This document shows positions 34,227 to 43,978 of a stretch of DNA of 64,000 nucleotides, piece by piece. The translations under genes were made by a program, and so were the position numbers. Every line of letters starts with the position of its first letter. Position 1 is the stretch's first letter. The notes beneath the pieces were generated by a model. That model was not told the origin of the DNA, did no database searches, and saw only the letters and a list, made by a program, of their open reading frames with translations. This stretch comes from Topomyia yanbarensis (Eukaryota > Arthropoda > Insecta > Diptera > Culicidae): positions 28,909,497-28,973,496 of the forward strand of contig NC_080670.1 in the NCBI RefSeq assembly GCF_030247195.1, read 5' to 3'.

Positions 34227-34648
34227 TGACACATTCTTTCGTGACGTTTACAACAATATGACGAATCTTCATTCCACAAATATGTTATAGCTTTATCAAA
34301 TGAACGCCTACATCAAAACTTATTACAGATTCAGAAAGTAGACAAAATTTCACGAAAGATTCAATCAACATTAACTGAGCATACCTGAAGAGGATTATTT
34401 TATGACCGATAATGTAACATGACGTTACAACGCGTCATCAATTAGAACTTTCAACGTATTTCAATAAAAGTCAAATGATCAAATTCTAGTATATTCAGTT
34501 TATGTTGATTGAATCTTTCGTGAAATTTTGTCTACTTACCGAATCTGTAATAAGTTTTGAGGTAGACGTGCATTTGATAAAGTTATAACATATTTTTCGG
34601 ATGAAGATTCGTCAAATCGTTTTAAACGTCACGAAAGAATGTGTTATA
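34227..34648. repeat. fold-back with about 150-bp arms
   Basis: Arms 34227-34377 and 34497-34648 are inverted copies. Example blocks are acacattctttcgtgacgtt against acgtcacgaaagaatgtgtt, and tttcacgaaagattcaatca against tgattgaatctttcgtgaaa. The loop is about 120 bases. It lies inside the 2.7-kb element and may be part of it or a separate insertion. Confidence 0.75.
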
Positions 34649-35064
34649 AGGACATTTCGTTACTCATTTATATGTCAACATATTAAACTAACTTTTTTTT
34701 TAATTGATGAACAATTAGTATCAGAAAATGATTTCTTAGTTAATGATTTAATTGTGTTCCTTGAATTTCATGGTAAGTGAGATGTGTTTGTAGATTAATC
34801 TTCTGAAATTGGCTGAAATTTTGAATACTTTCTTTTCGGATTTGCGATCAATGCACTAAATATTACTATATTTTGCCTTAAAAATGCTAAACGTTACAAT
34901 TTTTCGCATCTACCAAGCTGTGAAAATGTTTAAATAAATTCTTTTTCGATTTATTTATTTTAAATAACTGAGTTTTTGGGCCAACATAGGGTTTAAACCT
35001 GTTACAATAACTTTTTAGAATTTCTTCAATTCCGCAAAACAATACCCTTTTGTTTATATTTCAT

Positions 35065-35354
35065 GGGATGATCTATAAATGACGTAGCATTTTTTGAGTG
35101 ATTTTTAACATCCCCCTCCCCCATCGTAGCATTTCGTCACAAACCTCTAAATACCCCCCCCTGGTAATTACGTAGCTTGACGGTAACTCTGCCCCCCTTT
35201 TTCCCCGTAAATTTTTTAAAAATTCTATTCTATTCCCCTTTAAAAAAGCTACGTAGCAGGACATGACCCCCTACCCCCCCTGTCGTCACACATCATCACA
35301 AAATACAAAACTCCCCCTCCCCCATATCATGCTACGTTATTTATGGATGATCCC
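35065..35354. mobile_element. MITE of about 290 bp with C-rich interior
   Basis: The left end GGGATGATCTATAAATGACG and the right end, read inward, GGGATCATCCATAAATAACG, both continue into TAGCA. The interior contains repeated runs of C (cccccctccccc type) and the motif tacgtagc. No convincing target duplication is visible, so the superfamily is open. Confidence 0.65.
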
Positions 35355-35977
35355 TATGATAATAGAATTTTTTTTGCTCGGAATTCTTTTCCGACCCTTG
35401 TCTTACTCACAATTATATCATTTTTGGATGCCTCAGAACATTTTACCTTTGTTTCATGTATTTAGATACTCTGTTTCGTTGACTACTCAAATCAAAATAC
35501 TTAATAAAGTGCACTTCAATTTTCCCATATTTGCTATAACAGAATTGCTACTTTGAAGCAATAAACAATCCCTGAAAACACCCTACTGCTTTCAAACATT
35601 TTCTGACCACCTCCTAATCAGATAGTATGAAACGATTTTGCGGCAAATATAATTTTCTGCTAAAATTTGGATCACTGCTCCTATGTGTTTTTAAAGGAAG
35701 AGCCTGTCGATCGTGTTTAAACTCGTAATTTTCAAGGAAACTAAAAACTAAAACAAATCGAATTGAGCTAAATTGTTCGAAGAAAGCATAGAACAATGAT
35801 AGAATTTTGAGTGTAACATTAGTTACAAAGAAACCCTGAGCAAAAATTATATTCCGAAGAAAAATAAATTGAAGAAAACGATTTGTTTTGCAAATTTCAA
35901 GACTCCTTAATACCAATGCGAAGCTGGCTAAATGGTGTCTTCGAAGTACACTCATGTTTTTTTACGTGGGGGATACA

Positions 35978-36150
35978 GGCCGCGTAAATGCAAACCGCGT
36001 AAATTTCAAAATCCGCGCAAATGAAAACCGCGTAAATTTCAAAATCCGCGTAAGCGAAAACCGCGTAAATTTCAAAATCCGCGTAAATAAAAACCGCGCA
36101 AATTACAAAATCCGCGTAAAAAAATACCGCGCAAAAAAACCGTGTAAAAA
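35978..36150. repeat. minisatellite, about 30-bp unit
   Basis: About six drifting units alternate aaaaccgcgtaaatttc and aaaatccgcgtaaat. The CGCG cores are conserved while the AT spacers vary. It lies near the right end of the 2.7-kb element. The periodicity leaves both strands open over about 90 codons, but the predicted peptides are simple repeats. Confidence 0.85.
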
Positions 36151-36689
36151 AAACTTGAGTGTATTTCATTAACGTTACAAGACCGTTCTTCTGACAGTGT
36201 GTGCTCACTGATTTAACCTCCTAACAGGGAGATGTATGTTTTGAGCTACTCATTGAAAAATTACCCAAAATATCATAATGTTGAAAAAAAAGTTCCAGAC
36301 CCCCCGATAGAACATTTCAAAGTTATGCTCAGATGAAAGAGGAGCATCTAAGCTATCGATAAGTGAGTATTTTGGCGATACTGATTTTTTTGTTTGAATA
36401 TTTTCTACCAGAGAATGTGCACCCTGTTGATCATAGGAAAGGCCGATAATAATAGGTACTGAAAAATGTGGTGATTTGAAAAGCTTTTATTCGGTTAAAA
36501 CCTTAAAATCCACGAAACAAATTTAACATCCAGACGAGTATGAACGCTGCTGTCGTATGTTTTGTTTATTTTTATGACATTCGGCGTACTAACGTAAATC
36601 CAATTTTTCTTCAAATGCTCTGCATAAACGTACTACAGGCCATATTCGATTATCCGTGGTCTCGATTATCCGTAGACTAGAGATGGTCG

Positions 36690-36970
36690 GGTTTCAGATT
36701 TTTCGAACCCGAACCCGACCCGAACCCGATAGCTTGAAAATTGAAAAACTCGAACCCGACCGAGCCCGAAATTATAAAACTCGAGAAACCCGCACCCGGC
36801 CCGAGCCCGAAAATTTTAAAATTAGAGAGCCCGGACCCGTCCCGTACCCGAGAATGAAAATTTTGTAAAACCCGAACCCGACCCGACCCCGAGAATTTTA
36901 ATATTTAAAAACCCGAGCCCGACCTGAGCCCGAAACTTTTTAATTTGAGAAACCCGATCCGAACCCAACT
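36690..36970. repeat. subterminal minisatellite, left array
   Basis: About seven units of 36-42 bp, each with cccgaacccgacccgag followed by an AT-rich spacer (aaattttaaaa type). The array begins right after the hAT left terminus. Confidence 0.8.
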
Positions 36971-38136
36971 TGCTAATATGGAGAATCCACCAAAGATCTC
37001 GAAGATTTTTAATTTTAGGCACCCTAGGCTCATCTTAGAATAGTAGAATCATTCGAAGCTGAAGTTGAGTTATATCTGCCTTTGGCAAAACGAATCACTG
37101 GCGAGTAGAATCCGCATTTTTCTTTGCTATTATTGAACGTCGAATTAAAACGTCGTTAAAAGAAACTTACAAATCGTCGATATATTAACCGGAATGTAGA
37201 ATAAATCTGTCGCTAACTCATGGGGAAACAAAAAACTTAATGGTGACAGTTTCAAACAACCTTGCCCGTCGTACTTAACCAAATTTTCTAATTTTGTATC
37301 AAAAGCGAATTCTATACATTTCTTTTCTAAGAATTGTAAAACCATTCCTGCAAGACAGTTTTGTATGATTTATCATATGTATTAAATTAGCTATGGTAAT
37401 TGGCCACAGCAGTACCACCAAATTTGTGATTTCAATATATGGGAATTGGGAAATCGTTCCCGGGCTACAACGCCCTTTTTAGTCAATGATTACAGTTTAT
37501 TTTAACTGCAAGCAATCTTTATCATAAATCAATTTGATTATTATTAAGCTTCCATTAAAGCAGGTACAACCTATTTATTGCATTTGACCAACTTAACAGT
37601 GCCCGCTTAAAGTTTGTTTGGGGTACAAATGTACCCCACAAAACCGTTTACGTTAATGTTTTGTCATGTTTACATAATTCCGAAGACATTATTATATCTT
37701 TTTTTTTATAAAAGCAAAACATCGATACATAGTAAGCGAAAAACTTGTGTAAAATCGTATGTTTTAGAATAAAATTATCCGATTTAATTATAAATTTAAT
37801 AAAAATTAGGCATATTAGAGCGGTTTTAGTTCTGGGGTACGAATGTATCCCACAAAACCGTTTACTTAGAGAAAAAGTCCGAAACCGTTGTAGGGTTAAT
37901 GGACAATTATTATTCAATATGTAGCAAAAAGTACTAACATTAAGTGCACTCGCAACACCCACTGTTCGATTTCTTGCGACTGTCAAAACGACCAATCAGG
38001 AGTGGATCAATAGATTGGTTTTTATTGTTTCTACTTCCCGTAGAGTTCTACTCGCTTTGCTTTAGACACTATTTGCTGTACGCTTTAGCTGAGTTTTACG
38101 CGTTTACTTTCACCACGGCCTACCTATCGGTTTTAA

Positions 38137-39112
38137 CCCTAGAACGTTGCACTGGGGTAAAAATGTACCCCACGCCTTCTTTGGAGCCGTGTGAAAACGA
38201 GAATTCGGCATTTACCGACCTGGGAGCCTAACCATAATTCAACTTAGAGTTCCTAGGAAGAGTAGGAAAAGGTGGTATAGCCAGTTTGCTTATAGCCTTT
38301 GTGAAAGCAGGTGTCGAAGTTGGCGTGGGGTACATTTGTACCCCAGTCTACGGTTGCCGTTAGTATTTCGTCAGGTTCCGTGCTGTCAGTGGAAATGTGA
38401 TTAGTGACAGTACCAGTTTGAGAACTGGTTGTTTTACTACGTAAGTAACAATTAGTATTATATAATCGTTTTTAATCATTTATTTAATTTATTTAATTTA
38501 ATATTGAAGCGGAACAAAAAATCGTTCTCATTTTTGCTGATTTTTGTTGTTTTATTGTTTATTTTTTTTAACGTTTTTCAAAGTAAGGGCTCGCGAGTAT
38601 AATTTGCGCACAATAACTGCTGTAACAGTAACGTTGCGTGATACCAATGTATTACTGGTTAGAAATATTTTTTTCATTTCAATTTCCACCCCATTTCGTG
38701 GTATTTTCCAAAGCACGATTTTTAAACTTTCACTCCTCAAAATAATTGCACTTTTTTGAAAATATCGAAATTCCATTTTATACCGAAGACCATTCTTTCA
38801 ACTTTAAAAATCATTTGATTTTTTTTCAAATCGGTTGAAAATTCGCAAAGTTATGGTAATTTTTGTAAAAAAAAAGTCCAAATCGCGAGTTTTTCCCTTT
38901 TTTTTTGTTCAAACCAATTTATGTATCATTGATTCAATAAATTACTTTCACTTACACAGATGTTTTCGCAATTAAAAAACAAAGAAAATGATGCATTATA
39001 CATTTCTTTAGTTTGCATTTATACCTGCGAAAATTGCGATCAAATGCGTGGGGTACATTTATACCCCAGTGCAACGTTCTAGGGTGGAAAACGCAAGTGT
39101 AACGTTCTAGGG
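38137..39112. mobile_element. piggyBac-like non-autonomous element, 976 bp
   Basis: The left end CCCTAGAACGTTGCACTGGG and the right end ACGTTCTAGGG form inverted repeats next to TTAA on both sides (38133-38136 and 39113-39116). The right side has an extra internal copy of the motif (gcaacgttctaggg at 39071-39084), separated by about 18 bases. That asymmetric terminal and subterminal layout is known from piggyBac. GGGGTACATTTGTACCCC-type palindromes lie just inside both ends. No transposase remains. It is the innermost of four nested insertions. Confidence 0.85.
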
Positions 39113-39499
39113 TTAAAGTACCTGCCGAAATTAATATTTTAAAACAGAAAGTTGAACCAATATTTTCCGATAAATTCCTGTTGACTTGATTTATTACTAA
39201 TTATCATTAAAAATAAATCGCAAAGAGATTTTAGATGTGAGACACGTATTGTTGAATGCTCTCTCATGAATGTTCTTTTAAAACATAAAATAATTCAGTC
39301 AGTTTGCGAATCTGAAGAGACAGAATTTTACACAAGAATGAAAAATGCTATATTTGAACACCAGAAAATACGACGAATTCTAGCGATTTAAAGGTGCTAC
39401 CATTTGGTACGGTTATATGTGTCTTCCATTCGTATCACGAAGTATGAAAAGAGACTGGGTTTTGTGTATAGACAGTGTCAAGAAATGGTTGGGTTGTTT

Positions 39500-39735
39500 T
39501 GTTCAAAACCCGAACCCGACCCGACCCCGACAATTTCTAATTTGAAAACCCCGAACCCGACCCGAGCCCAAAAGCTCAAAATTTTAAAAACCCGGACCCG
39601 ACCCGAGCCCGAGAATTTCAAATTTGAAAACCCGGAACCCGACCCGAACCCGAAAAGCTTAAATTTATAGAACCCGAACCCGACCCGAAACCCGTCGGGT
39701 TCGGGTTTCGGGTCTAAAAACCCGAACCCGACCAT
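39500..39735. repeat. subterminal minisatellite, right array
   Basis: About six units of the same 36-42 bp type as the left array (cccgaacccgacccgag plus spacer), in the same orientation on the plus strand rather than inverted. Only the last 40 bases switch to the gggttcgggt strand. Such direct arrays at both ends may bind transposase, which is inference. Confidence 0.8.
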
Positions 39736-40059
39736 CTCCACCGTAGACTCGTTTATCCGTAGTCTCGATTATCCGTAGAAAATGACTCGATTATCCGTAG
39801 TCAGACTATCCCAAGAAATTCTTTCGATTATCCGCACATTACTTTTTCTCAAACTACATTACACGCTGAGAAAGATTCACATTCTCATTGAGCCTTATGG
39901 ATGGGACAACCATGTTTTGATATTTTTTCGATATTTTCTAAATAAACCTGATAATTTTATTTGTGCATTGTGATTTAGTGATGATACAGAATACAATCCA
40001 ACAGCTATCTCATTTTCGACAAAAATCCATATGGGACTCTTATGCTTTTATGGGCAGTA

Positions 40060-40325
40060 TATTTCTAGAGAAAATTTAGAATAGGACGTAAGTAACAATG
40101 AGAGATTCTCTTTGGGGTCTTTCTCTTCTGTTCATTACTCGGCCATTTCAACATTTACTACTCTACTCTTTGCATAATATTCTAGCAAAAACCGTCGGCT
40201 TTCGGTATGTACTGGAAAATTAGTGCAAAGTGTTGCAATGACGTCGTAATAAGCGAAAGAGAAAGTAATCAAAGAGAGGCTCTCAATGTTACTTACGTCC
40301 TATTAAATTTTAATGAAGAAAAAAA
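40060..40325. mobile_element. inverted-repeat MITE inside the pogo-like element
   Basis: Left arm at about 40064-40135 and right arm at about 40235-40320 are inverted copies. Shared blocks are aggacgtaagtaaca, gagagnntctcttt and ctttctctt. The outer bases (gaaaatttagaat against attaaattttaatg) also pair. The target duplication is not clear. Confidence 0.55.
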
Positions 40326-40490
40326 CATTTGTTTTGATTCGATTATACGGATGATTCGATTATCAGAAGCGAAATTTTTCTGCACCCTACGGATAATCGA
40401 ATCTGGCCTGTAATAATGTGTCATGAAATGAATAAAAATTTGATTCCTAGGGAAAGTTGTGGGGTGTCGGTTTTACCCACAATTCCCCTA

Positions 40491-42956
40491 CCACCCAACA
40501 CCCAGCATCTTAGTCCTGGAATTGATTTCATCACCCGATTGTTTAGTAGCATTATTACCCCAAACGAATAATTTCTCTAATCAACTTGCACCGACTGTGA
40601 AGCTGTTGATCAGTCGTTATCGCAGCATGCATGAATCGGTAGGTACCATGCAACCGGTGCCTGATTCGTAAATGTCCTATGTGTGTGTGGTGTGGTGTGG
40701 TGTGGTGTAGATCAGTGAAAAGAACAAGCCTCCGTTCTTACTTGCTTCATATCATCAGTCCAGTCAGTCATGCAACCACCACACCTCGACGCGGATCGGA
40801 TCGGATCGACGGCGACTGGTTGGGGAGCGGGACGCGGGAGCTTTTTTTCAGCGGAAAAACACGTGACTATGAGCTGATTGTTAGAGCTGGCTGACGATTG
40901 GCTGCCACAGGGGAACAGAAGACAATAACGACGACGATGGCGCGCTGCTCTTCCTAGTCTTGTATATACATATACATATGCTGATGAAGGAAGCAGCGAT
41001 GTGCGACGAGGTGAAAAAATAAGAGGAGAGAAAACGCGATCATCGGAGAGCGAAACATGGGTGCTTTGCTCTCCGCTTGTTGCTTCTTTTTTTCGCCTAC
41101 TACTTCCCATCCGCGAAAGCCGTTTTGTATACACGTATTATAATGACGGGGCGAGCAAAACCATCGTCAGCTGTTCCGCCGGTGTCGCGTGTGGGGGAAC
41201 GGGAGTGAACTGGGAAACGGGATTGTGCTGGCAACGGAATTTACTGTTGGTCGAAGGTTTCCCAGAACGCAATCAAAATGTTGAAAGTTTATAGAATATC
41301 ATTTTTTTCGTACATATTTTAACCCACTTAGCCCTTCACTCTGCCGCGCAGAGTGCCCCAAAGAGGAAACTGAGTCAGGGTTGCACGGATCAATGCACGC
41401 GCCTATTCACCATCCCCGTATTCAGAGTTGTTTAGCTGACTAGTAAATAAGTAATTATAATCACCACTCTGCGTACGCGAGCACAGAAAATGTTTAGGTT
41501 AAGGCCATTCAGAACACTTTCCCCGTCATTTGCTAGAAGTTGCAGCGGTTCGTACCGGTTCCAACCATGATCCACATCCAACCACCGTATCATGATTATC
41601 GCACAGTTTTTTTTTCGAAGCACACTTTACTTTTAGTTTATGCGAGTGCCGCACGACTTGTGTGGCAGCCAGTGGCTATGGCTACTAGTTCACGCAGGTG
41701 GTACTGGGTCGAACTTGCATCGATTAAGACCAATCGGTCGGTGCTCGGTTCAAGGCGAAGAGCTCATTCATAATAATTGATGGATTCGCGCCGCACAAGT
41801 CCTGATTTTCTCTCTGACCGACCGACCATGATCATGATCATGCTCACGGTTATGACCTGCGCCGTGCAGAAAGTACATCATTTTAACCTTGTCCCAAACG
41901 ACCTAGCTGGGCGAACGTGATGATAAGGAGGACTGGAAATTTCTGTACCTACCTACTGATATGGATTGGCGAAAAATGCAGCCTGAAAACACGTAATAGA
42001 AGATTATACACACTCACTAAACATTGATAACAAAAGAGCGATTTATTGTTATTGTTGTTATTATCAAAGCTTGAAAGCGTGCCTTTTGTATAGCTGAACA
42101 AAACCAGCTGCTGTGTTGTGTCGTCAAGGAGAGGGTTATTTTCGATAGGTCCTGGTTGCTTTGTTTATCACCGTAGGTGTGTAAGCACTTAATATTCTAT
42201 AGGGAAACGGAGTGGGGAAATTGATGTTAATCGTTTATATCGCTGATAATTTGGTTGTCTTTGAGCATCAAGCTACGGTCAACGTGGGAAGGGGAATATA
42301 TTAAAGAAAGGATTAATCGATTAGGAAATATTCCAAGTAGCAACTAGAATGCGTGATGTGGCAAACAACCGATACATGGCCTTGAACGTAGTATGACATG
42401 AATTACCCAATTAATTTTCTCTTTCAAGTTTACCCAAAGATATCAATATTTGGGAGCTCTAAACATCAGTTAGAATTTTCAAACTCAACTTATTGTCATT
42501 TATGCCAGCCGAAAGGGGAAATATTCAATGTCTTCTTTGCTAAAAGAAACTTATTTAAAATTTATTTCTAAGAAAATATCAAAATAACTCGAATCTATAA
42601 ATACATGCGTTGCAACTAATTCCAACGTCAGTCGTGGCGGAGTAGAAAAAAAACACCTCGAGTTTGTGTCGCCGCGAAAGAGTGTTTATCGATTGTCCGT
42701 ATACTTAGAAAACTGAATTATTTTATTTCAGCAGAAAATGAATCGTCTGCTTGTGATCAGCATGTTTTTATTATGAGTTGACTGTAATCGAGGAATGTTC
42801 ATAAAAATGTCGTGACAAAAAAGCTTTTCTCTGTAGTTTCCGTGGCACCGCCAGGGCTGAAAACTCGGTATGTTTTTATATCAATCCTAAGTGTAATTCT
42901 TAGGCTCTAGTGACTATGCCTGCGGAAGGCTCTGACAAAGTTTAGATCAAGAACAA
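40491..42956. other. GC-richer interval, no supported gene
   Basis: Bases about 40740-41250 are unusually GC-balanced, with repeated ggatcgga and cgacgacgatgg motifs. They carry several open frames on both strands (longest 140 codons, minus 41134-40712). None shows a domain or convincing start and the frames overlap one another, as expected in GC-rich non-coding DNA. Host regulatory sequence is possible. The rest is AT-rich. Confidence 0.4.
40680..40709. repeat. TGTGG/TGTG simple repeat
   Basis: A short run of tgtg followed by four units of tggtg. Ordinary low-complexity DNA. Confidence 0.8.
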
Positions 42957-43202
42957 TCTATCTATCTATCTTCTTCTTCTATATATATATAAAAGTCAAA
43001 GTTTGTATGTATATGATTTATAGACTCCCAAACGGCTTAACCGATTTCCGTAAAAATTTATACACAGTAGGTATTTGTTATGGGGCGTGTTTGTGTACTA
43101 TTAGTTGGAGATTATATGCCCGTCAGATGGCGCTTTGGAACAAATTGTGTGTTCCTCCTATTTCGTTGAAAATCGTAGCAACGCGCGATGGGTATTAGCT
43201 AG
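42957..43202 (+). mobile_element. Helitron-like non-autonomous element (HINE type), copy 1
   Basis: It begins TC within TCTATCTATC and ends TTAGCTAG, inserted between A and T (42956 A, 43203 T). This fits the Helitron rule 5'-TC...CTRR-3' in an AT target, with no target duplication. The body is a TCTA microsatellite, a tatatata stretch and then a conserved core (gactcccaaacggctta, gatggcgctttggaacaaat). A second copy on the minus strand at 57668-57968 has the same order and ends. There is no Rep/helicase coding, so it is non-autonomous. Microsatellite-bearing Helentron derivatives are known from insects. Confidence 0.75.
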
Positions 43203-43203
43203 T

Positions 43204-43976
43204 AAAAAATAAATGCAACTTAAATGCGCTTGATCTGTGTTATTATTTACAATGAATTAAATAAATTGCAAACAGCTGTAATCCTGCAAGACATTTCAAA
43301 AAAAAACCGGGCATGCCAGATATCATTAGCATCACTAATTCAGTTTCTCAATTGAAAATTCATCAACCTAGTTGCAAATATTTCCAATTGCTTTCCCCTT
43401 ACTTACTCTACCCTGGAGTGGTTGAATCATTCCATCAAATGATGGAGTAGGATAAAGATTAACCAAAAATTTCAGTTTCATACAGCAACGGAACCAGCCG
43501 CGTTCGGTTTATCAACTCAATCGAAATCGCGATTACCACAATTTCGGTAATAAATCCAATGAAAATATTCCAAAATGGGGTGTTGTTATATGAACTGCGT
43601 GCAGTACATCAAAACTGGTAGCTGGAAAAGACTATCTTTTTTGCAGAAAAAGCTACAATAAAAGTAATCCATTCCGGAAAGCACGCAGGTCGTAGGAATA
43701 AAATATTTGTGTTCAAAAAATGTAAGGGACAGCTCAATGGGGGCTGTAAGAACTGTTAGCGTAGAAATGCGCTTCTAAATATAGACTATTTCGATTATAA
43801 TATTATTTAACACATGCGCACTAACACAAACATACATGGATTAGACTATATGAAATGAATAAAACATTACTTTTTGCAAATATTTCAAGCAATATTAGAC
43901 GATTTGTCAATATTTTAATACTGTGCACTGTTTTTTCGTTAGACATATATGAGAGTTAGAAAGAATAAATTACCCG
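43204..43976. other. no supported feature
   Basis: AT-rich sequence with no open frame or repeat ends. Confidence 0.4.
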
Positions 43977-43978
43977 TA

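Larger units (their letters stand above)
33709..36417. mobile_element. 2.7-kb inverted-repeat element of unknown superfamily
   Basis: The terminal inverted repeats are about 150 bp (33709-33860 and 36270-36417). Shared blocks include TCTCTGGTAGAA, gatgctcctctttcatctga and gaaatgttctatcggggggt. TGCAC flanks both ends (33704-33708 and 36418-36422), and the uninterrupted site reads caatgcaccc in copy 1. No protein-coding frame is evident. The interior holds a fold-back, a smaller MITE and a minisatellite. A 5-bp duplication with long inverted arms does not point clearly to one superfamily. Confidence 0.75.
36678..39740. mobile_element. hAT element with GGTCGGGTT ends, 3.06 kb
   Basis: The left end TAGAGATGGTCGGGTT and the right end, read inward, TGGAGATGGTCGGGTT, are inverted repeats. 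CCGTAGAC flanks both sides exactly (36670-36677 and 39741-39748). Removing it restores a continuous run of the pogo subterminal motif. Minisatellite arrays lie just inside both ends. The centre contains a piggyBac-like element. No transposase domain can be read, so despite the length it is probably non-autonomous. Confidence 0.85.
36636..40410. mobile_element. pogo-like element with CAG ends, TA target
   Basis: The left end CAGGCCATATTCGATTATCC and the right end, read inward, CAGGCCAGATTCGATTATCC, form the terminal inverted repeat. TA flanks both sides (36634-36635 and 40411-40412). CAG termini, a TA target and CGATTATCCG motifs are typical of pogo/Tigger elements. About six subterminal copies of tcgattatccgtag are present. 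Only about 0.7 kb belongs to this element. The rest is a hAT insertion at 36678-39740. No transposase frame remains. Confidence 0.85.
32415..40488 (-). mobile_element. TA-flanked mariner/pogo-like element, copy 2, multiply interrupted
   Basis: Reverse-complement copy of 28781-29912, flanked by TA at 32413-32414 and 40489-40490. The terminal motif at the high end is GTGTCGGTTTTACCCAC. The alignment with copy 1 breaks at exactly three points, each explained by an insertion with duplicated target bases: a hAT MITE (33034-33300), a 2.7-kb element (33709-36417) and a pogo-like element (36636-40410). Removing these leaves about 1.3 kb, close to the size of copy 1. Copy 1 therefore serves as the uninterrupted reference for all three insertion sites. 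Confidence 0.8.

Noticed and set aside
35978..36150. CRISPR-like array of regularly spaced repeats
   Set aside because: Units are tandem and drifting with no unique spacers, and the DNA is eukaryotic.
35888..36172. 94-codon frame and its 103-codon antisense partner
   Set aside because: Both are translations of the 30-bp minisatellite.
37593..37899. Second piggyBac element between two TTAA sites
   Set aside because: The right end ccgttgtaggg-TTAA looks suitable, but the left end is not its inverted repeat; the internal similarity is direct, not inverted.
40712..41134. 140-codon minus-strand frame in GC-rich DNA
   Set aside because: GC-rich sequence lacks stops on several frames at once here. 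The peptide is low-complexity Ser/Arg with no domain.
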